Below, in pieces: positions 10,616 to 23,039 of a stretch of 64,000 nucleotides of DNA; position 1 is the stretch's first letter; every line of letters starts with the position of its first letter. The position numbers were made by a program, and so were the translations under genes. Below the pieces are notes generated by a model. The model saw only the letters and a program-made list of their open reading frames with translations. It had not been told where the DNA came from and did no database searches. Origin of the DNA: Exophiala sp. HKRS030 (Eukaryota > Ascomycota > Eurotiomycetes > Chaetothyriales > Herpotrichiellaceae); assembly GCA_023897205.1 (NCBI GenBank), contig JAHWDD010000033.1, positions 620,001 through 684,000 on the forward strand, written 5' to 3'.

Positions 10616-13600
10616 ATGACAAGCCCGAGGAGAGCACTTCTCAAGCAAGATAACCATATGGAGGTGTTATCACCTCGGTCGGCCAATCTTCCCATGGCTC
10701 CTCCCCCAAAACCACTCAAGAGATCCAAGCCTGAATCGACACAGAAACAACCAGATAAACCCACCAATCCTGACCGCATAGATGATAAATGGCGTCCCCC
10801 AGTCTCCATTACCGAGCCTGGTCTATCCGGCGAGACTTACATTACTGGGAAAAAACTGGGGAAAGGAGGCTTCGCTGTTTGTTTTGAAGGGCGATCAAAG
10901 AGCACGTCCGAGGTGTTCGCCTTGAAGGTGGTCAAAGCAAAAGTCGAACAGAAGAAAATGATGGAGAAATTTCGAACCGAATTGCAGATACATGCAAAAA
11001 TGCACCACCCCAATATTGTCGAATTCCTACGGGCCTTCACTGTTGATGATCATACCTATGTCGTCCTTGAAATGTGTCCAATGGCAGCTTGACTGAGATG
11101 ATCAAGGCTCGATCCTGCCTCAGTTTACCCGAAGTCCGAAGATACATGATACAGATCTGTGGAGGTGTCAAGTACATGCATAAAAGATCGGTCATTCATA
11201 GAGACTTGAAGATGGGAAATATCTTTATTGACTCCAGAATGAACCTCAAAATCGGCGATTTCGGGCTGGCTGCTGTCATGGCTGATGAGCAGGATAGGAG
11301 GACGACTTTGTGTGGAACCCCGAATTACATTGCCCCGAAATTCTGAGTAAAAGTGGCAGTCGTGGACATGACAACAAAGTAGACACATGGGCGGTCGGGG
11401 TCATCTGTTATGCCCTTCTCACTGGCACTCCACCTTTCCAGTCCAAAACTCAACAGGAAATCTACACAAAGCTCAAGACGTTGGAGTACGAATGGAGAGT
11501 TGATACCAAAAACTACATCCCTCAACGCGCCAAAGATTTTGTGGCCTCGTGCCTCAACCTCAACTCCGCCGAAAGACCGGATATGGACCAACTTGTGGAT
11601 CACGAATTCTTCACTATGGGAGCCATTGCCGATCAACTAGAAATTTCTTGCTTGAAATCCCTACCAGTTTGGCTTGAGAATGCCGATCCCAGAGGCGACA
11701 GGGTCAAATCGGGCTATGGAGTTAGCCATAGTCGCATTTGTCGCGAGTGCGGAGTTGGCACTGGCTCAGACGGTCGCCTTCGGCCTGCCGTGGGTATTGG
11801 CGCTGGCATTTCTGCATTGATAGAAGTCGAGGCTGAAAATCGGGAAGGCTGTGCTCCCACCATCCCACTGCCAGCAGGGATTCTGTATCAACAATTCTCT
11901 CAAGCCCAAGCCGAGTTTTCTGCACGTCAGAAGCACCCTCTGCTACCCGCACGGGTCCGTCCTAAAAAGCTCAATCACGCATCTGCGGACACTGCGAGTG
12001 ACGAAGTTAAACCTGGAACTCAGCATGGGGTCATGTCGACTGCAAGTGGTCCCGTTGTCAACGCGATTGTCTCGTCCAGGCCGTTCCAGAGTTTTGCTGC
12101 GCAACAAAGACAACAAGCTATCCCGGTCAGCATCCCCAGAATTCTCGAGCAGGCATCGGAAGAGTTTCCTGGCTCGAAAAACACCGCACCTATGAAACTC
12201 GAAGCTCCTCTTCAGCCACTGTTGAGAGAACGGCCTTTGAGAGCAGCAACGATGAGGGCGGCCAAAAGGGGCAACGCGAGCGAGCCTGTTTCCCAGATGT
12301 CGAGGACTCTACCAAAATCAACTACTTTGCCCAACAGCATAGAAGCTCTCGCCAAGGAGATTGAGGCCGACGTCGAAAGGGCAGAGAAGACTCAAAACCG
12401 GAGGATCAAGGCCATCTCCTCGGAAACGCAAGTAACTGTGACTGAGGTTTCGACCAAAAAGTCCGCGCGTGTCATTGTGACAAATAATGCCACTGCTATG
12501 CCAACGTCTTCGTCGTCGTCGTCGCTCAATTCATCTACAGAAATTACAGCTCGGGCATTACGACCAACAAGTGGAAATGATCGCCAGAATAGTCAGGAGG
12601 TCGACTACAAGAATGAAGAAAATTGCAAACCTGCGAACAGACGTCGGGCTGTATCGAAATCAACGGCACGATCATCGCATCCAAGACATCATCACAGGAT
12701 CATTGCTCCAACTGAGAATTATCAGACAGTACGAGGTACATCATGTGCGGATGTCCTTAAGTCCTTGCAGTTATTGAGCAATGCCTTGGATAATCGAGGA
12801 TATGAGAACGTGCCCCAGCGAACACGACCCACTTCTGGATATCGAAATGCGAGAAACCAACCAAACTATCCAAGAGTTGACAAATGGGTCGATTATGCCA
12901 CAAGACATGGAATTGCATATATCCTAAATGACGGCAGTGTGGGAATGATATTGAAATCCTCCGAAGACAACACTCGACCTAGCAGTTGCGTTGTCGTACG
13001 CAATGGTAGTCAACACACAATTCGCAGAGCTCGTGGACTTGATTTTCAATTTGTTCCGCAAGGCTCCGGATCACACGATATCGAGTTTTATGAACAAACA
13101 GATTACGACAGGGAGATGAAACGCCTCGATATTCCGCCTTTAATGTTCAAACTAGACCTTGACAACCATCCCAGCCAAGTTGCAGCGGCCAATGCGATAC
13201 AATCAGGACTAAGTGGCAGTTTATCGGAACGAATGAAAGAAGTTGCTCTCCTGGACAAATTTGGCAAATACATGAATAAACAGACAGGTAATTGTGATAC
13301 ACTCAATGGTGATGCGGGAAAAAGTACAGCCTTTGTTCATTTCTACCAACGAGTTGGGAACGTTGGTGTCTGGAGATTCGCCGATGGAGGTTTGCAATTC
13401 AACTTCCCAGACCATACAAAGGTTACAGTGTACCGTCAGAAATTGGATGATGAACAAGACGACTATCAATATATGGTGGACTTTGTGTACCTACTTTCGA
13501 CTGACGCCATCAGCCTCGCAAATCACGGCATGGCAAGCGCAGAAGCGCTAGAGCGACGGAGTACTGCCAGTATGCCGCTCCAAGATGTTTTAGGGGATGG

Positions 13601-13832
13601 CTTACGCCGGACAGACGCCGAAATCGTGAGGACGAACGAGGTTAAAGAGAAGCTATCATGGATAAGAGCTGTGGTTGGTTGTTGGATAAAGGAAGGCGGG
13701 TTGGGGAGAATGGGTGAAGAAAAGCTCGGGTGGAGCGGGCTCCAGGAGCGTAGAGATGACAAAAAGATCAAATTGCAGTGGGTGACAGTTGGAAGATACG
13801 GAGGCGATGGTGAAGGGTTGCTCAAGATTTGA
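10616..13832 (+). CDS. CDC5: Polo-like kinase, reading frame interrupted twice
   Basis: Orthologue-type Polo kinase, which controls mitotic entry, spindle-pole function and cytokinesis. The kinase domain (about residues 72-335) shows LGKGGFAVCFEG, FALKVVKA, HRDLKMGNIF, DFGLAA and the T-loop TLCGTPNYIAPE. A long Ser/Thr-rich linker follows, then polo box 1 (from about residue 755, KWVDYATRHGIAYILNDGSV) and polo box 2 (from about 906) with the phosphopeptide-binding FPDHTKVTV. There is no intron, but the frame is broken twice. Near 11078, VLEMCP must continue as NGSLTEM; near 11335, YIAP must continue as EILSKSG. In both places one C is missing from a C run. With two bases restored the gene would be 1072 aa and divisible by three. 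In an essential gene, consensus errors are the likeliest cause. ATG at 10616 precedes a short basic, Pro-rich N-terminus. Confidence 0.88.
11078..11080 (+). other. Frame break 1 in Polo kinase
   Basis: TGT CCA ATG interrupts the conserved block LEMCP-NGSLTEM. One more C here would restore the frame. No splice sites fit. Confidence 0.75.
11333..11337 (+). other. Frame break 2 in Polo kinase
   Basis: The T-loop block TPNYIAP-EILSK shifts frame at a run of four C; five C would be in frame. No splice sites fit. Confidence 0.75.
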
Positions 13833-14371
13833 AAGGATTGATGACTTTGGACCCCTGGGTCATGATACAAGCATTGGTGTCTGTGGTTGATTGCTGGCGT
13901 CGGGTTAGGTTGTATGGTTCATGGGTATGGTAAAACGTGGCATATTACGTGTAGATCAGCATAGCATGCACCACGAAGACAAGTTTCGCGAGCTTCAGTT
14001 GCCGAACGATGGCAAGTTATATCTGGTTAAAGATCTTTTATTCTCATTGCTGTTCTCCTTTGGCCCTGTATGCTGTGATTGGACAGGGAATCGACACCAT
14101 TTGGCCGCCTGAGATGGCATCATCTTCGCTCGGTAAGACGACGGGAAAAGACTGCCACAAACTGTTTGTTAGACGGATACGGCACCATCAACCCCACTGC
14201 CGCCATGCCGCATGAGGATGCTACAAAGCTACATGTATTTCCAATCACGACGCTGATGTTTTGACTGCATAGATTGTTTTTCTTTCTTTCAGCTCAAAAT
14301 TTCGACTTGAAAATCCCCAGGTGGAATAGCTCTTTGTCGTTGGAATACCAGTACCATTCTTCAAAGTCGCC
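13833..14371. other. Intergenic
   Basis: 3' flank of the Polo kinase and 5' flank of the dehydrogenase gene. No gene or element recognised. Confidence 0.5.
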
Positions 14372-15842
14372 ATGGGTGGTGGACCGGATAAAGAGCATCT
14401 GCTCATAGCTCTATGGGATCCAGAGCCAAAACAAATCACTGACGAGATCAAACGCAAATTCCCCCATATTGAAATCACATATTTTCAACTTCCCCTCCAC
14501 TAAGTTTCAAGGACGTTGGCAGTCAAGTCCCTGCAGGTGAGTTGGTATTCATTTCCTAGGCCATCCCCCAAGGCGTGTCTCTGGACGAGACAAGATGTCG
14601 AGGTCTGGAGTCGAATCAATTCTGATATTCACCCGACAAAAGAATTATTCAAATCAGCAACGTTGTTGATAACCCTCGCCGCTCTCCCTGCGAATAAAGA
14701 GGCTGCTCCCAAGTAAGTCATGAATGAGCCCCCTTGTCTCTACGCGGTATCATGCTTGTCGAGCCGTGCTCGAGAGAAATCCAATCACTCACTCACATCT
14801 CCCTCTCCACTCAGCCTGAAACTTCTCCATCTCTTCTCAGCCGGCTTCGATCACTGGACAAACCATCCTCTTGTCACGGACAGTGATGTCGCTATCACCA
14901 CTTCGTCGGGTATCCACGGTCCGCCAATCACCGAATGGATCATCTTGACCACCTTGGCCGCCAGCAGGAAGTATTCTATCCAGTACGAGTGGCAGAAGGA
15001 TCACGATTGGAGCACAAAGAGGGCTCTTCTCGCTGACACTACGGATTGGGTTGGGAAGAGGGTTGGTATTGCTGGGTATGGAAGTATAGGACGTCAAGGT
15101 GAGATTATCCCCCGTTTCTCTTCACAGAAAAATGGCCTTTTCGAGGCAAGGCGAAGTGCACAAAGCCAGTAAATCATCACTCATTTACATGAATCTAACT
15201 GTGACCTCCATCGCCAAAGCCGCCCGCGTCTTCTCCGCGCTCGGGGCATCCATCCACGCATACACCGCCAGCCCTCGACCGACGCCAGAATCGCGCAAGG
15301 ACGAAGGCTACTGGGTGCCGGGCACAGGCGACCCGGACGGCACGATCCCGACGGCGTGGTACAGCGGCAAAACCAAAGAATCTCTACACACGTTCCTCAG
15401 CTCGGGACTGGACGCGCTTCTGATCGCTCTGCCCCTGACAGCCGCGACACGCCATCTATTCGGCAAGGAGGAATTCGCACTCCTGGGCGCGCCGAAACCG
15501 GGCTCGACCGACGCCGCTGCCGGCTCGGGCACGCGCAAAGCCGGGTCCAAAGGCGCATTCGTCATCAACATCGCGCGCGGTCCGATCATCGACCAGGCCG
15601 CGCTCATCGACGCCCTCAACGACGACACCTTGTCCGGCGCCGCGCTGGACGTCGCAGATCCTGAACCCTTGCCCAAAGACAGTCCGCTGTGGGACGCCAA
15701 GAACGTCATCATCACGCCGCATATCAGCTCTTCGGGCGTCGAGTACTTCCAGCGCGCGTATGACTTGTGGATCACGAATTGGGAACGCCATGAGAGAGGG
15801 GAGAAGTTGTTTAATCTTGTGCAGAGGAGTAGAGGTTATTGA
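14372..15842 (+). CDS. D-isomer-specific 2-hydroxyacid dehydrogenase
   Basis: NAD(P)-dependent reductase/dehydrogenase of 2-hydroxy acids (glyoxylate/hydroxypyruvate reductase-like); exact substrate unknown. Starts MGGGPDKEHLLIALW at 14372. Proposed introns are 14537-14589, 14713-14814 and 15099-15219. Visible parts: SAGFDHWTNHPLVTDSD, TTSSGIHGPPITEWI, nucleotide-binding GIAGYGSIGRQ, the substrate Arg block INIARGPIIDQAAL, a DVADPEPLP acidic motif and the catalytic His in IITPHISSSG. The end is RGY, as is usual for this fungal group. Exon 1 breaks after EITYFQLP at CCCC (14492-14495); removing one C continues into STKFQGRWQSSPCR. With that base removed the exon sum is divisible by three (397 aa). 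The last exon is notably GC-rich. Confidence 0.8.
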
Positions 15843-16667
15843 GATTAGATCGGAAAGGGGCAGGGGTTTGGATACTCTGGGTGGAGATGGATGGAGGTGG
15901 TTTGTCGTTGGTTCCCGACAGAGATCGATGAAAGTTATCGGCCCGGGGCAGAAATATATAGATTTCCGGCTACGTTAGAGCTTGGTATGTTCCACCGCTC
16001 GACTGAGAAATGGCAGACCCTATTAGATTTCTATTCAACAAACGATTTTGTATCGATCGGAACAGCCGAGATGTTTCTACAGAGCCAGATGCCTCGCGTG
16101 GCTGAAGTGCCGTTGGGGCGTCTCCCGCAGAGAATGTCCACTTTGTCGCATCACAGTGATTAGAGTCTTTCTTGTTCCTCGCATGACAAGTTTGTATCAT
16201 TGTAGTGCTTACAATAGAAATAGATCCTAAGTCTGTCTTTCCAAACGACAAATGAATATCACGAAAGATCCCGCTCGCCTGACATGTTGCCAATATAATC
16301 CAATAACTCTTAAATTCATAACATCATTATCATGCAGATGTAACATCGTCTTTTGTTGCATATCATGACACAAAGGAAGGGGATTCGTAGAGTTGAAATG
16401 CCTGAACAAGAATAGTCATATCACATCCGAGAGAAAACGTCGTTCGATCTCGTCACCCGTCGGCATGGCACACATGCACATATCGGAGGTCGTCATCGCG
16501 TCCATCATATCAAAAACAAATCATAGCCGTCGTTCTCATGGTCCAGATCCCATGCAATCATGGGGCCCATTATGCCGTCAAATCATCAAAGTCATGTCGG
16601 AACAGAGACGTGTTCGCTTATCGTGTCGAGTCATGAAGGTCTTTTACCCGTCCCAAGAAGCCCAAGC
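15843..16667. other. Convergent intergenic region
   Basis: Lies between the 3' ends of the dehydrogenase (+) and the FAD oxidase (-). No gene recognised; the open frames here are short or are antisense to the oxidase. Confidence 0.45.
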
Positions 16668-19471
16668 TCAGTCCAGAGCTTTCTTCAGTTTCGCCAGGAT
16701 CTTCTTCAGCGGCTTTTCCTTCTTTTTCTTCGGTTCGTCATTCTTGTTCTTCCCGTTCGTACCCACTGCGCTTCCAGGAACGGTCCCATTCATTGTGGCG
16801 CCATTGCTTTTGACGCCGTTGTTTGAGGAGCCATTGGTCGCCGAAGCGACAGCTGATTTGGCGGCAGACACTGACTTCGCCGCTACAGCAGCAGGACGAA
16901 TACCTGTAGTTGCAGTGGCACCAGCAGTAGCCGCTGGACCATCAAATCGCTCCACGCCGGTCCAGAACATACGGTCCAGAGCCTCATTGCCGAATCTCTT
17001 CCTCGCACTTTCGATCTTCCAACCATCTCGGGCAGCCAACTTGACGACCTCGCCCTGCCACTCGCGGATCTCGTCGCGGAACCCGCCATTGTCCGCGTCC
17101 TCGGAACGTAAGACCTCTTCCCACGGTTTGCCGCGGTATTTGTATCCATACCATTCCTTGGCCCAGTGTGGACGCACGGGAATCAACGCACCGTTAGCGT
17201 CGCGGTATGAAGACCATTTGTCGAGGACCTTTTGGGCGTATGCCGGCCAGATGTCTGCTACGTTGTGCAGCGTGAGGATTTCGATGGCGCATGTTCCCAG
17301 GGCGTGGCCACGTTGAGGGGCCAGTGTTACCTGTGAGTCGGACATGATGCGCATTTCGAGCGGCATACGCTGTGGAGAGCTTTGGATTGATGCGTAGCAT
17401 GCCAGAATCGCGTCCCACCATGCTCGTTGCACGACTGTCAGGTCAATGGTCTGGGTGCTTCGAGTGCTGAGTGAGGAAGATGGTTGGGTAGTGGTAGCGT
17501 TGTCTGGAGTAGCGCTGCCGTTGGCTTGGACGGTGTTGACCTTGGGCTGGAGTGGGAATTCGACCTCTAGATCGCGGACGCGGATGTTTTGGACGCCTCG
17601 TTGAAAATGCAACGCATCAGGGATCCAGGCTTTGATCGGAGCTCCATTCGGTCCCACGTCGTCCAGGTTCTTCATCGCCAACCAAGTCAAGAGTTTGGTC
17701 TGGGTTTCGGGTAGCTTTTGTGTAATGTTCAACAGGATCGTCGCATTTTGCGCAATGTTCATCATGATGGTGCCAAAAACCTGCAGCACAGTCTTGACGT
17801 TGCTCGGATAAGTGACCACGTTGCTTGTGTCGTCCGTCTTCTCCCATGTATTGACCCATGCCGAGCTGGAGTACGGGAACCAAAACCATTCTGAATAGAA
17901 GTGTGTAATGGCCCGGGTTTCGAAATCTCGTTGGATCTCCGCCATTCGCGCGGCTGTCAGTGGTTGCTTAGGTCGAAGAGGTGGAGGGATATCTGAGAGC
18001 TTGAGTTCTGGAGGTGGTGGAATGGCTTCGATGACGGGGACCTTTCGAGGCTTCATCAATGCGCACGCCAGTTTGTCGAACTCCAGCACCAGATGTGTCA
18101 CGACTCCGATCAGACCGAAACAGCCCGCGGCGGCTCGCAGAGTTGTGGGCGTCGATGAGTCGATCTTGCGTAGTACTCCGTTTGCGTCCACATATTCGAT
18201 AGCTCGTACGAGATCACTCAGTGTCGGATTGTTGATTCCCGCGCCATGGCTGACAAAAGCAATGTAAGTACTGTGCTCGGAGAAGAGGTCAAGGACACCA
18301 GTGACCGGGCTTTTCTTACCAGATTGTCGCATTACTGCCACCCATTGTGATCTCCACCTCAATGATCTGACAGGGCAAAGTCACTTTGCCCGTGTTAATA
18401 CACCACCGCCTCAACTGCTCATTCGTCGTGGAAGTACCAACACGAACATATCTTTTCCCGTCGGTTAATTGCGGGCCTTTGACGTAGTTATGGTCGACGA
18501 AAATGATCGAGTTCAGGTCTTTAGCCTCGGGCTGGAAAAGATCTGTCGGCAAGGAAGTGAAATTGGGTAGAATGGACGCGTCGATGAGTCCAAGAGTCGA
18601 TATCAAAATGTCGCCGTTGTTCTTACCGTTTAATGTCCTTGATCGACCGAAGACAGGAGACCAGGAGTGACCTGCGAGATATAAGTATGGAGGGCAAAAC
18701 TAAAAATGGAATAATGGAAAAGAGGAATCTCTTACGAAAACCGGACACTCGAACTCCCATGTTCTTTGCTTTTGCATATTTAACGATCTCAACAATTTCT
18801 TGCGCGGTTTTAGGCACACAAGTAATAGCAGGCGTATTCCTGACAGTACGTCCATGGTTTTTGAATTCCAAGTTTTTGAATGAAGGAATATACAGATATT
18901 CCTTTGGATCCTTGAATGAAGGAGCAATTTTGCCGATCAACCTGTTGATGAAGGAGGGTATGGCGCTAGGAAGTGCCCTGAGCAGACCAACGTGCTCTTG
19001 GAGGATGTCTCTTTCCGGAGGAGCTATACTGGCCAGACCACGATTCTGAATCACACCCTTTGGAACCTTTGCTGAGGTGACGGGCGAGTATCGTTCCGCG
19101 GCAGCCTGTGCACTGATCTTCCCATCAACGAAGTCGTTGACAATACCCTGGACTTCGTCATCGTAATCTGCAACAATCTTCTCGTAGGTGAAGTCTTTGT
19201 CGGACTGTTTGAAAACTCTGAGAAACCTTTGTACGAAGTGCTCCTCATCAACGTTGACTTCCGGGCTGAACCAGTCATCTATCAGGGATGTGAAGCCGGG
19301 AAGATCCTTGTCATCGATCTTTGATCGTAGTCCCAGAATGCAATCGGTGACTGATGTTATTGAATCATGCTCGTGGTCTCCATGAGCAATACCTGTTTGG
19401 GGCCGATGATCAGAACGGTGAGGAAGAATGATATAGCACCACGTACCGTCCCCGCCGTTGTGCTTTGCCAT
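16668..19471 (-). CDS. FAD-linked oxidase, ALO/gulonolactone-oxidase-like
   Basis: Flavoprotein of the PCMH/VAO fold, related to sugar-lactone oxidases; the actual substrate is not known. Four exons; introns at 19393-19446, 18672-18735 and 18250-18319; 871 aa, divisible by three. Starts MAKHNGGDG at 19471. An unusual N-terminal extension of about 200 residues precedes the FAD-binding part: TPAITCVPKTAQEIVEIV, then VRVSGFRHSWSPVFG with the His usually linked to flavin, and GGSNATICHGAGINNPTLSD. The C-terminal half has HFQRGVQNIRVRDLEVEFPL and RPHWAKEW, which match the lactone-oxidase C-terminal domain. It ends in an Ala-rich linker and a strongly basic lysine tail (DEPKKKKEKPLKKILAKLKK). A sterol or quinone role cannot be excluded. 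Confidence 0.82.
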
Positions 19472-20941
19472 TTCCAACGAAAAAAACTCTCAAATCAGTA
19501 TACAGGTGGCGATGTGTTTGTACAATGATTCATGGCCGATTTGAGAGGCTTTTCGCTGTTGTGGAAAAGTTTTAGCAGCCCAAACCCATGCAATCTCCCA
19601 GCATTATAACAAGCACGCAGTCGACTTTTCAGGAATGAGATAGGTAGAAACGAAAACAAAAGAACAAAACGAATCGTAGCTCAGGTGGAAGTGAAAAACA
19701 CGATAGCTGATGGCTTTTCAGCAGATAAATACCAACGCCAACGGGCGGCGGTGAGGTGCTGTCTCGGGCCAAGCTCATTGTCGTATGACAATTCCGTGCC
19801 TACACGAAGGCGGCTGCCTCTGGACCGATCAAAACTCACATGACAACACGGCGATGTCGCCTAATTTCGATTTGGCAGCGTCGAGGCCAATGGAAGAAAA
19901 TACCGTGGCTGGTAAAATAAGCAAGGCAGTTTTGGCCTGCGGGCCATTGAGACTTCACGCCGCGGAAACCGGTGGCTCCAAGGCAACATTTGGGCGATGG
20001 GAATTGGTGCAAGATGAGAAAACCCAAGGCCTAATGCGTTGTTTGTTAAGCTGTGCGTTGGCATTTCAAGGCGAGCACGAACTCGGTTGCAGGTTGGATG
20101 TGCATTTGCCCAACCCAATGGAGCTGCCTGACTGCGGATCGAGGATATCGTTTGAGCTGCGGCTCTTGCATAAAGCTGACCGCCGCTTGGAAAGTTATCG
20201 GGTCCAAGAGGATCGAGTTACGAACAGGCTGAAAGTCGGTGGAGATTGGGAATAGATCGTCTGCACGTCCGAAACTAGCTGATAGGACAAGCGAACCTAA
20301 GTTAGGTTACTTAGAGAATTCCTGTACGTGCAGGGCGGCCTGTGATTTAGCTTTTTAATGGCATTGGCCGTCGAGTCGTATCGTCGACGGCATCGAGGGG
20401 TAAAAGGAAGAGAAGATTATGTCTAGGTTTCCTCCATCTTCGAACCCTTGATGCATGCCGTCACCACTTCTGGGGTCGCACGTGTAATCGAATCGTGGCG
20501 TCCATCTTGATTACTTTCGGATGAATGCAAAACAGGATTTGCGAGGATCTGCCTCCTCCAATGAACCGGTGAACGGGATAGAATTCCAACGCACCGAGGC
20601 ACGCAGTTCATAGGTGAGACTGAGATGAGTCTCAAATGTAATTCCTAACCGGTTATGTTTTTTGAAAATTTCATTGCTTCATGTAGAGTAAATTATGACT
20701 ACTGTCTGTCAATTCTTCCTGTCATCGTGCCACTGGATGTCGCTCGCTCAATCACCCGCAAATAGTGGCTTTGGCTTCGTCGCGACAACCATTTGCCTGA
20801 CTTTTGGAATGCTCTACATTTACAGAGCTCTTCAAGAACGCGATTTGACAATGTAGCCTCCCATTCATCACCGTTGCCGCTTGATTGTATATGAAAAAGG
20901 AAAAAACCACCCATGAACGTACAAGTGAACTTGAGAGATGT
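19472..20941. other. Intergenic with one uncertain open frame
   Basis: A plus-strand ATG frame at 19785-20255 (156 codons, starting MTIPCLHEGGCLW) could encode a small protein, but I recognise no motif and found no intron or conserved feature. The rest (20256-20941) shows nothing beyond the 3' flank of the aldolase gene. Confidence 0.35.
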
Positions 20942-21901
20942 TCACAAAGAATTCTCCAGCTCAATCACCTCCTTCAGCAGATGCTCGTACTTAGCAACAT
21001 CCTCTTTGCTGGGCCTGGGGAGTGGTCGCCTAGCATAACCTCCGTATCCGAAATAGGACTCGAGCCCACTCTTCGTTCCGGTGACACCGCCAGTGATGAC
21101 AGCCCAGTCGCCTCGAGCAACGATGGCTTGAAGCTTTTGCGCCTCTTCGACCTTGCCTTGGGCATATAAGTTATACACCTTGACACAAGCCTTGGGGACG
21201 ATGTTGCCCAATCCAGTGATGATACCAGAACCTCCGGCGATCAAGGTCTGGAGCGTAAAGTCGGCGGAGCCGCCCAGCGCCAACCACCCCGAGTTCTCCG
21301 CGAAGGGTGTGGCTGCGTTCACAGCGTGTGCGATTCGGTTAAGTTTGCCTGTATTTCCACAGGTCAACTTGCACCCGACAATCTTGGGGTGTTTTGCTAG
21401 CGTGATGATTGTGTCCGAGTCGAGATCAACGCCAGCGACAGCACCAGGATAATTGTATATGAGGATTGGGATAGGTGACTCATTGGCAACATCTCTGAAG
21501 AAGTCGATCAAAGATTGTTGAGTATAAGCCGACTTGTAGTAGGAAGGAGGCAGGATAAGGGCATAATCTCCACCCGCCCGGTACGCATCGCGACAGAATT
21601 CAATCGTCTCGCGCACTGATTGAGCGGCGGTCCCAACGACGATTGGGAAGTCTGGGAAACCGGCTTCATCGAGTGCTTGTCGGACAGTGCTTGTCACTAG
21701 GATCCGTTCTTCTTTGGTGAGATGGACTGCTTCACCATTTGAACCCTGAGTGGTGACGGCCGTGAGACCAGCTTTGGCCAACCTAACGGCATGCTTCGCA
21801 GTGGCCTCGACGTCGACGTCTTCGCTGTCGGGTTTGAAGAATGCTACCAACGGCACATTGATGCCCGGTCCTAAGGGCCGGGTGGGATGATGTCCATTCA
21901 T
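20942..21901 (-). CDS. DapA-family (DHDPS-like) aldolase
   Basis: A 319-aa single-exon TIM-barrel aldolase of the dihydrodipicolinate synthase/N-acetylneuraminate lyase family. Start chosen at the ATG at 21901 (MNGHHPTRPLGPGINVPLVA); the open frame runs upstream, but without family features. GSNGEAVHLTKEER is the family signature, IPILIYNYPG carries the catalytic Tyr, and HPKIVGCKLTCGN carries the Schiff-base Lys. Fungal homologues act in sugar-acid breakdown (for example 2-keto-3-deoxy-L-galactonate aldolase) or as 4-hydroxy-2-oxoglutarate-type aldolases, because fungi make lysine by another route and do not need DapA. The precise substrate cannot be read from the sequence. Confidence 0.88.
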   Translation of the reverse strand: MNGHHPTRPLGPGINVPLVAFFKPDSEDVDVEATAKHAVRLAKAGLTAVTTQGSNGEAVHLTKEERILVTSTVRQALDEAGFPDFPIVVGTAAQSVRETIEFCRDAYRAGGDYALILPPSYYKSAYTQQSLIDFFRDVANESPIPILIYNYPGAVAGVDLDSDTIITLAKHPKIVGCKLTCGNTGKLNRIAHAVNAATPFAENSGWLALGGSADFTLQTLIAGGSGIITGLGNIVPKACVKVYNLYAQGKVEEAQKLQAIVARGDWAVITGGVTGTKSGLESYFGYGGYARRPLPRPSKEDVAKYEHLLKEVIELENSL

Positions 21902-23039
21902 TTTGGGGGAACAAATCAGTTCAAAGATATATGACGTAGGGTGTGGCAATATCTCTAGGAGACGAATACGACGCCGGGCAATTTCCTTGCGGCTGAAAAA
22001 TACTTTTTGTATCTGAGCGGTCAATTCTTGAGGAGAGATATATTGGGAATTTAAAAGACAGCGGCGTGCGCGATATATAAGAAGGCGTGTGACCCTCGCC
22101 GGTCTACGTGCCGGTTCTCTGTCTACCGTCACAGGTGACAGGAATTTCAATAGCAAACCATCGATAATCAGAAACACTCCCTGTTCAGGTGGTTGTGCCC
22201 CGCAAGAACTGTGGAGGCGTGGGGTTGCATCGGGTGTCGGAGGAAGCCCGACCTCACCGACCCAGGGCAACGTGTTCCGGTTTCTCTTTAGGAAAGAATA
22301 GGCAGGCCAAAGGGTCGACGCCCGAGGATCGAGCTGAACTTTATGCATTCCCCATTTCCTCTTTGCCCTTCGCGGTTGAAATTTGGCGTTCAGACGGGTC
22401 TTTCGATCGATCAGGAGTTTGTATCCATCGTGTTAAGAAAGTCGCATGTTGTCACCACCTCATGGTTTCACCCCAGCTTGTGTGGTTGTTCAGGTGTTGG
22501 TAAGTCGCAAACAACTTTCCGTGATGTTCATTCGCCCCAAATCTCCCCATGCACATCTCCGCAAAATCCCACGTCTGTTGGAGAAGGTTCAGGAACAATG
22601 TTAGACATAGTGGACAGAAGACGTGCACATGGCTCATGAAGTCGACAAGGTCCTTAAGTCATGGGAGCAGGCAACTCATGGTGGCGGCAGTGACCCGGAA
22701 TGTTGAGTGATGATTGCGCGCCACTGTCAACGTACTCCTTGGCCTGAGCGAATCATGCCTCAGCTTATCACCAACTTACCAGTAGAATGGCAGGCGTGGG
22801 GTTCGGCTTTCACCCCTCAGCCCCAAGCCATGCCCCCACGGCCTAAATATGCACAAGGCCCGACTACCCGATACATTCAAGCCTTGCGGACTTGGGACCA
22901 CTATCTCGAAGCCTTGTGACCATGCGGAGAGACAATCAAGCCTGTTGTTTAGTAGATTTGAGCCCAGCCTTGTATGGCTCGTATGATCTCTTGCATATGG
23001 CTTTGTGCATTTGGTTTAGTTCAAGATTCTTCGATTCCC
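21902..23039. other. Intergenic
   Basis: 5' flank of the aldolase and 3' flank of PFA4. Short open frames only; no gene recognised. Confidence 0.45.

Noticed and set aside
10413..10619. Upstream open frame whose stop overlaps the Polo kinase start
   Set aside because: It begins with TTG, not ATG, so it is not a credible uORF.
16393..17316. Long plus-strand open frame (307 codons)
   Set aside because: Fully antisense to the FAD oxidase over most of its length; the translation is composition-biased without motifs, while the minus strand matches a known family.
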